A program made the translations under genes and the position numbers. A model generated the notes under the pieces. That model ran no database searches. It was not told where the DNA came from and saw only the letters and a list, made by a program, of their open reading frames with translations. This document shows positions 35,410 through 43,955 of a stretch of 64,000 nucleotides of DNA, piece by piece. Origin of the DNA: Cynocephalus volans (lineage: Eukaryota; Chordata; Mammalia; Dermoptera; Cynocephalidae); the NCBI RefSeq assembly GCF_027409185.1, contig NC_084461.1, positions 157,290,001 to 157,354,000 of the forward strand, read 5' to 3'. Numbering within the stretch: the first letter of the stretch is position 1; each line of letters opens with the position of its first letter.

Positions 35410-36545
35410 TGACCGGTAAGGGGATCTTAACCCTTGACTTGGTGTTGTTAGCACCACGCTCAGCCAGTGAGCGAACCGGCCATCCTTATATGGGATCCGA
35501 ACCCAGGGCCTTGGTGTTACAAGCACTGCACTCTCCCGAGTGAGCCACAGGCCGGCCCTCATTCGTTTTGTTCTGCCACTACCAAATGGAGCTTATTTGT
35601 CTTGCCTTACATGCTAATGAGGGTTGGAGATAATATATGTGAAGTATTAGTACCAATAAGGGGAGCTATTGATAAGCATTCATTCATTCAACAAACTTAG
35701 TACCTTATTATATGCCAGCCCCTGTTTTGAGTACTGGGGCTACACAGTAGGAACCAAGACCAATAATGTCTCTGATCCTTTGTATCCTCCCTCTGGTGGT
35801 AGAAGCAGATCCTAAACAAATCCATAAACAAATGAGACAATATCAGGTGGTGCTTGGTGCCCAGAGAGTGGGTTAGAGAGTGACAAGAGCCACTTTAGGT
35901 TGACTGAGGGGGAGAAGGGTACAGAATGAGGTTGGTAGGCTGGCCAGTTTGCTCAGTTGGTTGGAGCGTAGTGCTGGTAGCAAACACCAAAGATCCAGGG
36001 TTCGTTCTCTGTGCCAGCCAGCTGCAAAAAAAACCAAGAACAAAACAGAATGAGATTGGTGAGGGTACGTAGCATCCAGGTCTTATAGGGCACTGTGGGC
36101 AGAATAAATGGTTTAATATAGTGGAAAGGCATGGGCTACAGTCCTGAATCTACCACTTAAAAACTTACTTTAGTCCAACCTCATAATCTTTCTGAACTTT
36201 AGTTTCCTTGTATTTAAAATGGGAAATGGGGATGCTATTCCTCACCTGGCATAACAGCCATGAGGATGAAATAGGATGATGGAAACTAAGCACCTAATAT
36301 CATGCCTAATATGCAGTGGGCCTCAGTAAAGGAAAGCTGCCCTGCTTATTACTCCAAGGTCCTAGAAGAGCTGTACTACCATTAGAATAAGCTGCTTGGT
36401 GCTATTACAACCATGCCACACTCTGACCCTGTGCCTTTGTTCCATCTCAAATTACAGGTCACCAAAAACAATGACATCAACCCTGGGCCAGATTCCAATG
36501 CAAAGGCCATCCATTCAGAAAAACTCAACCACCTTAGAAGACTAG
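10794..36545 (+). CDS. ZNF346: ZNF346 (JAZ), dsRNA-binding zinc-finger protein, seven coding exons
   Basis: Coding exons: 10794-10968, 20024-20127, 20845-20937, 22669-22813, 28900-29085, 33688-33781 and 36458-36545. They sum to 885 nt, i.e. 294 residues plus TAG, the length I recall for human ZNF346. Every junction is GT-AG and keeps frame. The start has a good Kozak context (AAGATGG). The protein begins [15 protein letters not shown] and ends NSTTLED. Four widely spaced C2H2 fingers are present: C75/C78/H91/H97, C136/C139/H152/H158, C187/C190/H203/H209 and C241/C244/H257/H263. From the family literature, such fingers with long linkers bind dsRNA and RNA-DNA hybrids rather than DNA. The protein shuttles between nucleus/nucleolus and cytoplasm (exportin-5 dependent) and overexpression is linked to apoptosis. 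Introns are loaded with SINEs but no exon is disrupted. Confidence 0.97.
11912..12058 (-). repeat. CYN SINE, GC-rich hairpin type, short right unit
   Basis: On the minus strand: GTGCGGCGCTGGGAGCGCGG, hairpin, B-box, short right unit, GGTCACGAAAAAGAC and a pure A-tail of more than 20. Target duplication TAAAATTGAATTTT at about 11899 and 12059. Confidence 0.94.
12475..12796 (+). repeat. CYN SINE dimer split by a younger SINE
   Basis: GGGCCAGCCCATGGCTCACT opens the left unit. The right unit reaches CACCAAGTTAAGGGTTGGG, is interrupted at 12604-12749, and resumes GGGTTGGGATCCCC to CCAGTCATCTTT plus A-tail. Confidence 0.93.
12604..12749 (+). repeat. CYN SINE, GC-rich hairpin type, nested inside an older SINE
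   Basis: It has the perfect inverted repeat CGCTGGGAGCG / CGCTCCCAGCG in the left unit, a short right unit and an A-tail. Target duplication AAGGGTTGGG at 12594-12603 and 12750-12759 shows insertion into the pre-existing dimer. Confidence 0.95.
14218..14316 (-). repeat. CYN-type SINE monomer
   Basis: On the minus strand: GGCTGGTTAGCTCAGTTGGT, then a TGATAAC anticodon region, a B-box and GCCGAGG. Old copy inside the antisense L1. Confidence 0.82.
14353..14393 (+). repeat. CYN-type SINE fragment
   Basis: TGGGCAGTTAGCTTAGTTGG and TTAGAGCACC run directly into CACCAAAAAAA, so the middle of the monomer is deleted. Confidence 0.65.
14660..14731 (+). repeat. CYN-type SINE monomer, 5'-truncated
   Basis: It starts at GCTTAGAGC and continues GGTGTTGATAACACCAAGG, B-box, CCAGTTACCAAAAAAA. 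Confidence 0.8.
16535..16698 (-). repeat. CYN SINE dimer
   Basis: Both units are readable on the minus strand and the tail complements AAAGATGACCGG. Target duplication CTTATTTGTGTCTTT at 16520-16534 and 16699-16713. Confidence 0.93.
16817..16995 (+). repeat. CYN SINE dimer
   Basis: GGGCCGGCCTGTGGCTCACT to GGTCATCTTT plus A-tail. Target duplication AGAATGTTCACATTTA / AGAACGTTCATATTTA, two mismatches. Confidence 0.93.
17664..17715 (-). repeat. CYN-type SINE fragment
   Basis: GGCAGCTGGCCAATATAGGG, ATCCAACCCTTGA and CAACACCATGCTCTAA are the complement of a monomer 3' half. Confidence 0.65.
18960..19126 (+). repeat. CYN SINE dimer
   Basis: Near-consensus: GGGCCGGCCCGTGGCTCACT, TGATAACACC, B-box, right unit, GGTCATCTTT. 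Target duplication AAAAAGATAAGGTTT begins with As, as expected for L1-type endonuclease. Confidence 0.95.
19254..19447 (+). repeat. CYN SINE, GC-rich hairpin type with duplicated arm, long right unit
   Basis: The segment GCTTGGGAGTGCCGC occurs twice (19289-19303, 19307-19321), enlarging the hairpin. The right unit is full length. A perfect 16-bp target duplication AAGAACAGTGAGAACA is at 19238-19253 and 19448-19463. Confidence 0.95.
19699..19790 (+). repeat. CYN-type SINE monomer
   Basis: GGTTGGCTGGTTAGTTCATT, CATAACACGAAGGTC, CCAGCCACCCAAAAAAAA. Short target duplication AAGTTACT. Confidence 0.85.
20024..20127 (+). CDS. ZNF346: ZNF346 coding exon 2 (finger 1, first part)
   Basis: Completes Val59 and encodes residues to Gln93, with C75, C78 and H91 of finger 1 ([19 protein letters not shown]). 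Acceptor CTGTAG, donor GTATGC. Confidence 0.97.
20287..20451 (+). repeat. Circularly permuted CYN SINE dimer
   Basis: It starts in the anticodon loop (TGCTGATAACACCAAGG), runs through the right unit to GGTCATCTTTT and a long A-tail, and then continues with CTCGGGAGAGTGTGGTGC, the missing left-unit sequence up to the same anticodon loop. A perfect 15-bp duplication TGACTTAATTTCTCT flanks the whole (20272-20286, 20452-20466). Only the first 18 or so bases of the SINE are absent. Confidence 0.92.
20519..20705 (+). repeat. MIR SINE
   Basis: AACTCTGCTACTCACCTTGG, CCTCATCTATAAAATAGAG and CTCAATAAACT are MIR core and 3' blocks. Confidence 0.75.
20845..20937 (+). CDS. ZNF346: ZNF346 coding exon 3 (end of finger 1, linker)
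   Basis: Residues 94-124, starting [16 protein letters not shown] with H97 closing finger 1. The long, charged linker is typical of dsRNA-binding fingers. Acceptor TTGCAG, donor GTAATA. Confidence 0.97.
20972..21190 (+). repeat. MIR SINE
   Basis: GTGTGACCTGGGCAAATC, GGCACATAGTAGGGACTCAG: MIR/L2-type core and end. Confidence 0.7.
21468..21660 (+). repeat. MIR SINE
   Basis: GGGTGACTTTGGGCAAGTCA, CTTAATCTCTCTGAACTTCA, then GATGCTCGATAAATAAG. Confidence 0.78.
22669..22813 (+). CDS. ZNF346: ZNF346 coding exon 4 (finger 2)
   Basis: Residues 125-172 plus one base. Finger 2 is [17 protein letters not shown]...H with C136/C139/H152/H158. Ends ...QQSTKVE then G, split with the next exon. Donor GTACTG; without splicing it would stop nine codons past Lys170. 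Confidence 0.97.
23124..23173 (+). repeat. 25-bp perfect tandem duplication
   Basis: The unit TTCTATCTCCTACCTCTCCC plus TTAAA occurs twice head to tail with no mismatch, so it is a recent local duplication in intron 4. Confidence 0.9.
23735..24045 (+). repeat. MIR SINE interrupted by a CYN monomer
   Basis: CCATTTGTGTGACTTCTTTG and CCCTACCTATAAAATG precede, and CATAATAGATGCTCAGTGAA follows, the SINE at 23887-23993. Confidence 0.72.
23887..23993 (+). repeat. CYN-type SINE monomer
   Basis: GGGGACTGTCTGGTTAGCCC, GGTGCTGATAAAACCAAGG, TACTGGCCAGCTGCC plus A-tail. Confidence 0.82.
24360..24680. repeat. AT-rich old interspersed repeat, class unknown
   Basis: The string TGTAGAAAATATGGAAAATA and AGATAACTACTGTTAACA are common in dispersed mammalian repeats. 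A similar stretch is at 26400-26560 and 26750-26880. I cannot assign a family. Confidence 0.4.
24931..25072 (+). repeat. CYN-type SINE monomer preceded by a SINE 3' end
   Basis: Within one target duplication (AAGATTAGGAA, 24920-24930 and 25073-25083) there is first a SINE tail end (CTAGCCAACCACCAAAAAG, A/G-rich spacer) and then a full monomer (GGGGCTGGCCAGTTAGCTCA ... CCAGCTGCCAAAA). It reads as a read-through tandem copied as one unit. Confidence 0.85.
25655..25826 (+). repeat. CYN SINE dimer
   Basis: GGGCTGGCCCATGGCTCACT to GGTCATCTTTAC plus A-tail. Target duplication ATTGTGTAAGCTGG at 25641-25654 and 25827-25840. Confidence 0.95.
26563..26748 (+). repeat. CYN SINE dimer
   Basis: GGGCCGGCCCGTGGCTCACT to CCGGTCATCTTTTT, with an (AATAA/AAAAT)n-patterned tail. 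Target duplication AAAATACCAGTATA. Confidence 0.95.
27950..28150 (+). repeat. MIR SINE
   Basis: CACAAAGAGGGCATCGGC, GGGTGATATTGTGCAAGTTA and CTGTAATTGCCAAAATG follow MIR order. The element is followed by a CYN monomer. Confidence 0.7.
28152..28247 (+). repeat. CYN-type SINE monomer
   Basis: GGGCTGGCTGGGTATCTCAG, TTATAACCCAAAGGTC, CCAGCCAGCCACCAAAAA. Confidence 0.87.
28852..28899 (+). CDS. ZNF346: ZNF346 optional 5' extension of exon 5 (alternative acceptor)
   Basis: An acceptor at 28850-28851 after a long T-rich tract would add exactly 48 nt in frame before the standard acceptor at 28898-28899. The inserted 16 residues would be [16 protein letters not shown], followed by ALHQNREM. The upstream site has the better polypyrimidine tract. 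Predicted, not proven; the main human protein lacks the insert as far as I recall. Confidence 0.5.
   Translation, partial: LCRNALQILSLWPPP
28900..29085 (+). CDS. ZNF346: ZNF346 coding exon 5 (finger 3)
   Basis: Residues 173-234 plus one base. [14 protein letters not shown] leads to finger 3 (C187/C190/H203/H209, [17 protein letters not shown]). Acceptor CCTTAG, donor GTGAGG. Confidence 0.96.
29379..29490 (-). repeat. CYN-type SINE monomer
   Basis: On the minus strand: GGGCTGGCTGGTTAGCTCAG, GGTGCTAATAACACCAAGG, B-box, tail. Target duplication CTCTGATTTTTATC at 29365-29378 and 29491-29504. Confidence 0.9.
29503..29622 (-). repeat. CYN SINE, internally deleted, with extra SINE head after its A-tail
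   Basis: In SINE orientation: GGCCAGGCTGTGGCTCACTT, then a left-to-right unit fusion at GGTGCTGATAACACCAAG, CCTTACAGGTCATC, 17 or more As, and then GGCAGAGTGTGGTGCTGA, a second SINE head ending in the anticodon loop. Target duplication TCTCTGATTTTTA at 29490-29502 and 29623-29635, the same target as its neighbour. Confidence 0.88.
30061..30195 (-). mobile_element. Very short 5'-truncated L1 (antisense)
   Basis: A T-rich tail, AATATACATTGTGGTTGATT and a long C/T tract (complement of the L1 polypurine tract) lie between AGTAAATATTTATT and AGTAAGTATTTATT, a target duplication. Confidence 0.6.
31340..31480 (-). repeat. MIR SINE (antisense)
   Basis: ATCCCCATTTTACAGATGAG and GATTTGCCCAGAGTCCCACA are the complement of the MIR core. 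Confidence 0.7.
32330..32500 (+). repeat. MIR SINE
   Basis: GAACAGAGGCTTCACAGTC, AATAAACCTCTCTGAGCCTG and a GTGTCTGGTGCTTAG-type end. Confidence 0.65.
32840..33150 (+). repeat. MIR/L2 remnants
   Basis: TGAGGTTGCCACTTACTAGC, TTTTCCTCATCTATTAAAA and CATGCATTTGGTAAATAGTC follow MIR order. An antisense-like piece AAAGCTAAGGATCAGAGAGG follows. Confidence 0.6.
33688..33781 (+). CDS. ZNF346: ZNF346 coding exon 6 (finger 4)
   Basis: Completes Ala235 and encodes [20 protein letters not shown]...HKN plus two bases. Finger 4 is C241/C244/H257/H263. Donor is AACCA|GTGAGT; an unspliced transcript would read AAC CAG TGA and stop directly. Confidence 0.97.
35378..35557 (-). repeat. CYN SINE dimer
   Basis: On the minus strand: GGGCCGGCCTGTGGCTCACT ... 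GGTCATCTTTT plus an A-tail of about 30. Target duplication CTCATTCGTTTTGTTCT on both sides. Confidence 0.95.
35938..36034 (+). repeat. CYN-type SINE monomer
   Basis: AGGCTGGCCAGTTTGCTCAG, GCAAACACCAAAGATCC, CCAGCCAGCTGCAAAAAA. Imperfect duplication ACAGAATGAGGTTGGT / ACAGAATGAGATTGGT. Confidence 0.87.
36110..36335 (+). repeat. MIR SINE
   Basis: AGTCCTGAATCTACCACTTA, TTTCTGAACTTTAGTTTCC, ATATGCAGTGGGCCTCAGTA. Confidence 0.7.
36458..36545 (+). CDS. ZNF346: ZNF346 coding exon 7 (C-terminus)
   Basis: One base completes Gln266, followed by [20 protein letters not shown] and KNSTTLED, then TAG at 36543-36545. The tail is Ser/Thr/Gln-rich and finger-free. Acceptor TTACAG. Confidence 0.97.
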
Positions 36546-37870
36546 AGGTGTTTCTGCCCAGCAACCCAGGTTGGACCAGCCATGAGCCAGCTTCCTGTGA
36601 CTATGGTCAGCCCTTGGCTCCCTCTTCCTCCTTTCTTACAGCAAGAGAATACATTGGATTGGGCCAAGACACCCTCTGATTGGTCCAGGCAAATCTACTC
36701 CTGCTCCTCCTCTTTGGTACGGATCCTATAGGTCATGACAGGGGAGGCAGGGGTCTTAAGATGACTTGAGGTTTCACAGGGTTATAGTTTGGAGGATGGC
36801 TTTCCTCCTTCCCTGACCCCTCTGGGTCATATGTCCTAAAGCTCCAGCACCTATCTTTGTTCTGAAGGTCAGTTTGGAGCCAGTTCTTGCAGCTAAAGAA
36901 CAGAGCTCTCCCTCGGCTCTAGGCATCTCTGGTGAAATCTGGAGCTTTCATGCTAGACTCTGGCTAGGACGGGAAACAGCAGGTGGAAGTAGCTGCCACA
37001 TGGGAGCTTGGAGCTGATGTGACACTCCCCTTCCCCCCCAAAATGCAGGCTTTCCTAAGCCTTGGACCAGATACTGGCCAGTTTTGCAGAACCAGTTGTG
37101 CAGGTTTCTGCCAACTGTAAAGTCTCCGCCTGGAGTAATGACACAGTCTTGGCAGAGCTTGCTAATCCTCCTGCCCTTTCTCCATAGTTCCTGAATGGTG
37201 CTAAGGATCTGCAGCAACTGGGGACAAGCTGGAGCTGGAGAAGGCCTCAGTACTCAGTAGGATCATGGGAAACTCCAATGGGAACCTTTAGTCTCCTCCA
37301 TCAGAGGTTCTCTGACCCAGGGTCATGTGGGAAAGTCCCCCACATGGAATTTTCCTAGATAGTTCCGTGCCCTTAAAGGCAAACTGCCTCATGCCAGCCA
37401 GATGAGAGGTCATTGCTGCCCTTTGGCCCTACTAGTCCTCACCCTCCCCTTGTACAACAGACCACCCTACCCAAGTTGCTGTGGTGCTAGCCTTCCCCCA
37501 TCATGTATCAGGAGATTCTTGAGAACCAGAGAGCCAGATGGGGCCCCAGGGAGAGAAGTGGAGAGCTGATGAAGGAAGCAGAAGTTCCCCAGGCCCCAAA
37601 ACCAGATTTCTCTAACTCTGCTGTGTTTTATGGCCTGGGACTTAACTGGGAGTGAATTTTTCCTTGTATCTTTCAAACAAGAATTCCAGGGAGTGTCACC
37701 ATCAGAAGCCCCTCTTCATTGGGTCAAAGAAGCCCCTAGCTGCTCTTGTGGCCTCCTCCCCCCACCCCCATCCCATCACCTGTGAAAAGCCCTCGTGTAT
37801 TGTGTGTGGGTGTGTGTGCATGTCTCTTGGTCACTGAAATATCCAAATAAAGAATTTCTCCCATGAGCCA
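36546..37870 (+). other. ZNF346: ZNF346 3' untranslated region
   Basis: About 1.3 kb of non-repetitive sequence between the stop codon and an AATAAA at 37846-37851. The cleavage site is expected near 37865-37875. A short TG-rich stretch lies just before the signal. Confidence 0.75.
37846..37851 (+). terminator. ZNF346: ZNF346 poly(A) signal
   Basis: AATAAA after a GT-rich stretch. It is the first clear signal downstream of the stop codon. Confidence 0.75.
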
Positions 37871-39954
37871 GACTGCAACTTAACAGACCTAGGGTTGGGG
37901 GCCATATTGCTATTGTATCTAGTATATCTACCTTGATCCCTCATTCCCACCCCACTCAGACCCCCAGGGCCTTCATTACTGATCTTAGTTGTTGAGACAG
38001 ACAGACATCCAGATGATTTGGCAACCCTGTGAAAGTCTCTCAGGTGCCCTTAATTCAACACAGTCTCATCCACTCATCCATCTCCCCAGTCACATAGGGC
38101 CTTGTGAAGGTCTTTGCAGGGTTTAAGCTGGGGATGTGTTTATGTTTGAGAGAATCATCCTAGCTGCTTTGTGAAGAAGAAATGCAGGGGAACAGGAAAG
38201 AAGACAGGGAGGCCAGTATGAAGGCTGTGTCCAATATGGCTTTCTCCTTCAATAGTCCAATAAGGCTAATCCCTTCAGAGTAGAGACCCAGCCTTATTCA
38301 TTCCCACTTCCCTGATGTCCAGAATGATGTGTCATAAAGTGTTTATTGAATGAATGAATGGGGGTGCTATAAGGAAAGGTGGCCTTTTCCTGCTTAGCTC
38401 TTAAACAGAGATAGGTTTGTTCTGTGGGACTTACCATAGGCCTGGTGATTCTTGGAAGAGCCTTTTCCATGACCCAGAAATGAGCTGGGAAAGGAGTGTT
38501 ATGGCCTCAGGAGTCCTTTATCCAGCTTCTGCAGACAGCCAGATCTGAGGAAGGTGCCCAGGCAGCCTCAGCTCCCATTCTTCACGCAGCAAACTGTTCC
38601 TGCGCACCTGTTGCTGGCCAGCTGTGAAAGGCTCTGCACAGGCCCCGGGATTGGTTCTTGGCTTTCAGCTTCCCAAATTCAGACTGCCTCAGCAATTTCC
38701 CCTTGAGTCCTTCTATGCCACCCAGTATGTGAGAATTGGCCCCATCTACTATGAAGGGAAGTGAAAAGCGGAGGGGTGAGTAGGCTGCCATACCATGAGC
38801 CCTTGGCCTGCAGGACCTCTGAGTCTGGATTTAGGAGTCCCTGCCAGCCATGTGGCCAGCCCTGTTGGTGTGGGGACACAGAGATGAACACTTTCCTGCT
38901 CTTGGGAAGCTCACACACTGTTAAAGATTGTCACGACAATCAGTCAGAAGATTATACAGGGCACTATGGGAATGCCCAGGATGCAGGAACTAACTCAGCC
39001 AAGGGTGTGAAAAAGGTGGAGAGGTTGGTTAGTTAACATTTGATTTGCATAACAACCTTTTGAACTAGGTGATGATATTCCATATAGAGAAGGGACAAGG
39101 CTCAAAGAGGTATAGTGAATTGCCCAAGATCTTGTCTCTAAGAAGCAACAAAATGGAGAGTGGAATCAGATTTTCTAGACTCCTAGTCTAGAATCCTTTC
39201 CAAATAGAATCAGAGTTCCTCCCACATGACACCTGCAGCCTGCCTCACCCATCTCATGGCAGTGCCATGGTCTCACAACGTGAGATGTGAGCAGCCATTC
39301 AGGGCAGGGGTCGTAGCAGCATTCACAAAACAAATTGGAGAAGCCTCTGTATTTATTTTATATTCCAAGCCCCCCATTCCTCTCATAATTTTACCAGATT
39401 ATAACTAGAGTATTAGTATTAGAGTATTAGACGTTAGCTAAAAAGGAATTTATTAATTAACCTAATGAAAAATCCAAGCACAGCGATAGCTTGATCCAGG
39501 TTCTGACAGTGTCAACAGGAATAATTTTGTATCTCTCTGCTTTCTTTTGTGTGGACTCTTTCTTAGGCAAACTCAGTCCAAGAGGTGGCAAGATGGCCAC
39601 TGTCAGCTCCGAAATTATATCTTGATATATTAGCAACAATAGTAGAAAGAACATGTGTTTCAGCTAGTTCCAACAAATGTTCTGGGATTGAGTCATTAGC
39701 CAGTTTGGTCCTGTTCCCATGCCTAAATCAACCACTGTGGCTAGTGGAAATTGTGCTCTGATTTGGGGCCTAAAGGCTGGGAAGGAGTCATCTCCACCTA
39801 AAACAAATTGATTGAGAAAGAGGGAGAGATGTGACCCCAAAAGAGGAAAATTTGGGGGTTCTTGCCAGATAAAGAGGGAGTAGATTGGAGAGGATAGATT
39901 GGGGGGATCCTGGGGGGGCAAAAACAATTATTGTCCACCATACCCAGGAATTAT

Positions 39955-40645
39955 TTTTATTTAACCATTTCCCTTTTTTCCCCCTAACTTTGTGAGATAC
40001 AGCATACATTTAGTAGTGCACACTAATTTTTAAAATATAGTTTGATGAGTCCTCATGTATATGTATACATCTGGGCAGTCACCATCCAGATCAAAATACA
40101 GAACCTTGCCAGCTCCCCAGAAGGTTCCCTCATTCCCTTTCCTAATCAGTATTCCCCCAAAATAACCACTGTTTTGACCCTTATCGCCATAGATTAGTTT
40201 TGCTTGCTCTTAAACTTTATAAATATGGAATCATACATATATCCTCTTTTGCACAATATGTCTGTGAGATTTATCTATGTTATTGTATGCATCAGATGTT
40301 CATTTTTTTTCCATGCTGTGTAGTAGTTCGTTGTTTGAATATGCCACTATTTAGCCCTTCTACTGTTGCTAGAAGATTGGATTGTTTCTAGTTTGGGGCT
40401 ATTATCAATAAAGCTACTGTGAAAAATTCCATGTTGTTTGGTGCACATATGCACTCATACACTCAGCAGTGGAATCATAGAGGAGGTATATGTTTAGCTT
40501 GTCTAGATACTGTCAAGTGGTTTTCCAAAGTGGTTCTACCAACTTACATTCCCACCTGCAATGTATGGGAATTCCATTTGCTCTACGTCCTTGTCAACAC
40601 TTGGAATTATTGGTCTTTTTAATTTTGGCCATTCTGGTGGCACCA
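39955..40645 (-). repeat. Antisense L1 3' end
   Basis: CACCATCCAGATCAAAATAC, TGGTTTTCCAAAGTGGTTCT and ACATTCCCACCTGCAATGTA are complements of L1 3' UTR/ORF2. Confidence 0.75.
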
Positions 40646-40849
40646 AGAAATTTGAACCCAGGGGTCTTGGCTGGGGCAGGGCCCCTCTTACTCTTAGTAC
40701 TCCTAAGATCAGGTTTGAATTTCTCTATCCTGGAATGGTCTCCAACATCAGTGCATAGGACCCACAATACAGCAGGTAGAGGAAGCTCCTGCTTTTGGTT
40801 CTAGTGGTCAGGGAAGGTCTCACAGAGGGGCATCAGCCCTGGAGAGGAA

Positions 40850-41150
40850 GTCTAGTGTAGTGGCAAGGATCTCAGGATCTGGGATCAGGCAGCCAGGGTT
40901 CAGATCCCAGCTCTGCCATTGCAGAACTGTGTGATCTTGTTTAGTTAACCTCCAGTTCAGAGTGAAACATTATTACCTACCTCATAGGGTTATTGCAAAA
41001 ATTAAAAGAATAGATGTGGCATGGTGCTGATAACACCAAGGTCCACGGTTTAATCCCTGTACTAGCCAGCTGCCAAAAAAAAAAAAACAATATGGAATAA
41101 TTACAGTGCCTGACATGTAATAAATGCTACAAAAACGATGGCTGTTGCTG
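40850..41150 (+). repeat. MIR SINE split by a CYN monomer
   Basis: CCCAGCTCTGCCATTGCAG, CTACCTCATAGGGTTATTGC, then after the SINE CAGTGCCTGACATGTAATAA and ATGGCTGTTGCTG. Confidence 0.78.
41011..41090 (+). repeat. CYN-type SINE monomer, 5'-truncated
   Basis: It starts near GGCATGGTGCTGATAACACC and ends CCAGCTGCC plus A-tail. Confidence 0.83.
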
Positions 41151-42117
41151 TTTCTATTACTGGCCTGAAGTAAGCCCTGGATCCCCCTGGGGAGTCAAGC
41201 CACTGGCAGATGGCATCTGACATAGCCCCCGTATTAAGATTCACTGACTTATGAAATGCCAGAACTAATCCAATTTGAGGAGGAAAAAAAGGCAGCATAT
41301 TTGTCAGAGATGGTTCTTCCTTGGGCTCCAATAAGAAGTCAACTTCCTCTGCTGAGGAACCCCAGTTTTTCCTAGGCCCCGCAGGCTCTACAGCCAATGA
41401 CACCTGAGGGGAAGAAGAAATGAAATCACGTGTAAAATGGAATCAAGATGAAATGGAATCATGTTCATAGCCCAGAGCTAGATGCAAAGCAAGTGTTTGG
41501 GATGTAATAACCCCCCAGTGCAGACACAGATCTGTACATGTACCTATATAGCAGCCTTGAGTGACATGAAGGACACTGGCCTATGATTCAGGGGCCCTGG
41601 ATGTTGGTCTGAGCACCACCTCCAGCTTCATGTGACCTGAGGCCTTGGTAATATCTGATAAGTGGAAATTGGAAGAAATCACAGTTCCCAGCTTGAGTCC
41701 AAAAGAAGTAATCATGGGCAGTTACAGGTTCTTCCCAGAGAAGATAAAAAATAAAGCCCTTCTCTCACAGCAGCCCCTACCAGATGAGTTGTTCCCACCC
41801 CAACCAGACCTTCTGATGGGCAGTCAGTAGTGTCAAATGCGATAGGAAAAATACTCTCGCTCTGTCCACCCACCTAACCTCACCTACTCAGCTCCATGCC
41901 AAACCTGCATTACAGAGACAGGGCAGACATGTCCCTGTCCTTGCACTCTCAAGCTCACTGTCCATAAATGCTGCTTCATCTGTCTAGAAACTTCAAAAGG
42001 CAGAAGAAACCTTCCAGTCCTATAAATGGGTAAACTGCACAGCACAGTGACCCCAATGGCCACTAGATGGAGAATGCCCCTTTTTTGCTGGGTGAGGTAG
42101 ACCAGCCCCAGGACTTT

Positions 42118-42277
42118 ATTATTATTATTTTTTTTTTTTTTTTTTTTTTGTCCTTTTTCGTGACCGGTACTCAGCCAGTGAATGCACTGGCCATTCCTAT
42201 ATACGATCCGAACCCGCGGCGGGAGCGCCACTACGCTCCCAGCGCCGCACTCTCCCGAGTGCGCCACGGGCTCAGCC
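42118..42277 (-). repeat. CYN SINE, GC-rich hairpin type, short right unit
   Basis: On the minus strand: [13 protein letters not shown]-box, CCGGTCACGAAAAAGGAC and a long A-tail. Target duplication GCCCCAGGACTTTA at 42103 and 42278. Confidence 0.94.
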
Positions 42278-43039
42278 TGCCCCAGGACTTTAGAGTTTGA
42301 TTTAATGCTGAAGAGAACAGGACAACTTTTTCTGAGCCCCTGTATTTGATATTTCCTTTACCATCAAGACAACTGGAAATGGCTTGATATCACAGATATC
42401 ACAGGAGAATCTCAGGGACACAGTCCTGTAGAGCTTACAAAACCATGACATAGCCTTGGAGAGATTTGACCCCATGCTCTTTTCTTAGCATTATCTGCTA
42501 TCTCTATTTCCCAGTGCTGCCTTGCCCTTTCCTCAGGACATTTCCCTCAGGAGGACATCTCTCTTTGAGGGCTATCATTTAGTCACCTGCCTGGGAACAC
42601 ACCTAATGTCTGGCCTACTCAGCATCGTTTCTTTTACTCTTTTCCTTTGGAACATCTCTGCTCCATTCTCCATTCTCAAACTCTGTGGTTCTGAGGGAAT
42701 GACCCACTCCCTGCTTCCACGGGTGAGCCTCTTATCTGGGCCATCAGAATCTTAAGTCTGGAGCTATTAGTGGCCATCTTTGCCAACACATTAAGGACAT
42801 TCTGCTTGAGAATTAAGCCAACACAGAAGAAAACAGCTGAGATGAGAAGAGACTGATTTCTGATTAATACCTGGAGCCAGTCATACCTGAAGCAAATATC
42901 TCCAGGACTTTTAGTTATGACTTTTCCTTAAGTCAGTTTGAGTTGGGTTTCTATCACTTATAACCAAGAGTTCTGCCTAATACTTGCTCCAGCTCTCCAT
43001 TGTCAACCTAGGAACTTCCAGTCATCCTGAGAAGATCGC

Positions 43040-43295
43040 TGACCCCCGGGGCTGACTTGGCTGCCCTTCTGTGCTCCCAGATGCCCTGTGTTCCCCTCTA
43101 GTATTGCCCTTATATACTGTGTTATGATGATCTGTTTTATTCCCTGTCTCCTCTTTTACACTAAAAGCTCTTTGAGTACAGCAACTAGGTCTTATTCATC
43201 ATACTAGGTCCCTGGTGCCTAGCATAGGACCATGATTATATTTTAATAACTGCTTGGTGATTGAGTAAATTAATGGATAAATGAATAAAGTGGGT
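43040..43295 (+). repeat. L2 LINE 3' end
   Basis: ATGATGATCTGTTTTATTCC, AAAAGCTCTTTGAGTACAGC, GTCCCTGGTGCCTAGCATAG and a terminal ATGAATAAA. Confidence 0.68.
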
Positions 43296-43449
43296 TTGGG
43301 CTAGTAGGGATCATTGCTGGGATTTCACAGGAAAGACTTCTTGAAGGAGAGGAGCCTACCTATAGTGGTTAAGAAGGTCAAAGGAGCCAGGTTGCTGGGG
43401 TGGGAGGAGGGATAGTGAAAGGACCTAGAAGAGATGGGTCATAGGGTAT

Positions 43450-43955
43450 AGTAGATTGTTTTAATAATGGCCTTCTATGAATCTTTGCCTCCCTGTGTCT
43501 GTGCCCTTTTGCAATATGACGTTGTCACTGTTCCCATCAAGATGGGGCAGGGAGTGGGGGGATGTCCATTTCCTAGCCCCTTGAATCTGGGTTGGCCTCA
43601 TGACTTGCTTTGATCAGAGAATGCGAATGCAGTGACATGACACTGTGTGACTTCCAAGGCTAGGACTTAAGAGATCCTGCAGCTTCCACTACTGCCATTG
43701 TGAAAGCAAGTCTGAGCTAGACCTGGAAATGAGAGACCATGTGGAGAGAGAGGCCACCAGCCACCTCCATACATGTTGTGAAGGAGGCTGTCTTAGACAC
43801 TCCAGCACAGCCAATCTGCAACATATGCAACCCCAGGAGAGACTAGCAGAACTGCCGAACTGAGCTCAGCTAATCCAAAGAATTTTGAGAAGTAATAAAT
43901 TGTCTTAAATCATTAAGTTTTGTGATGGTTTATAATGAAGTAAACACTCACAGAA
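43450..43955 (+). repeat. MLT1-type MaLR solo LTR
   Basis: CCTTGAATCTGGGTTGGCCT, CATGACTTGCTTTGATCAGA, ATGAGAGACCATGTGGAG, AGTAATAAATTGTCTTAAAT and a final GTTTTGTGATGGTTT follow MLT1 order. Confidence 0.78.

Larger units (their letters stand above)
33782..36457 (+). other. ZNF346 intron 6
   Basis: Non-coding, with SINEs at 35378 and 35938, an antisense MIR-like segment near 34330-34530 and another near 35170-35340, and a sense MIR at 36110-36335. Confidence 0.8.
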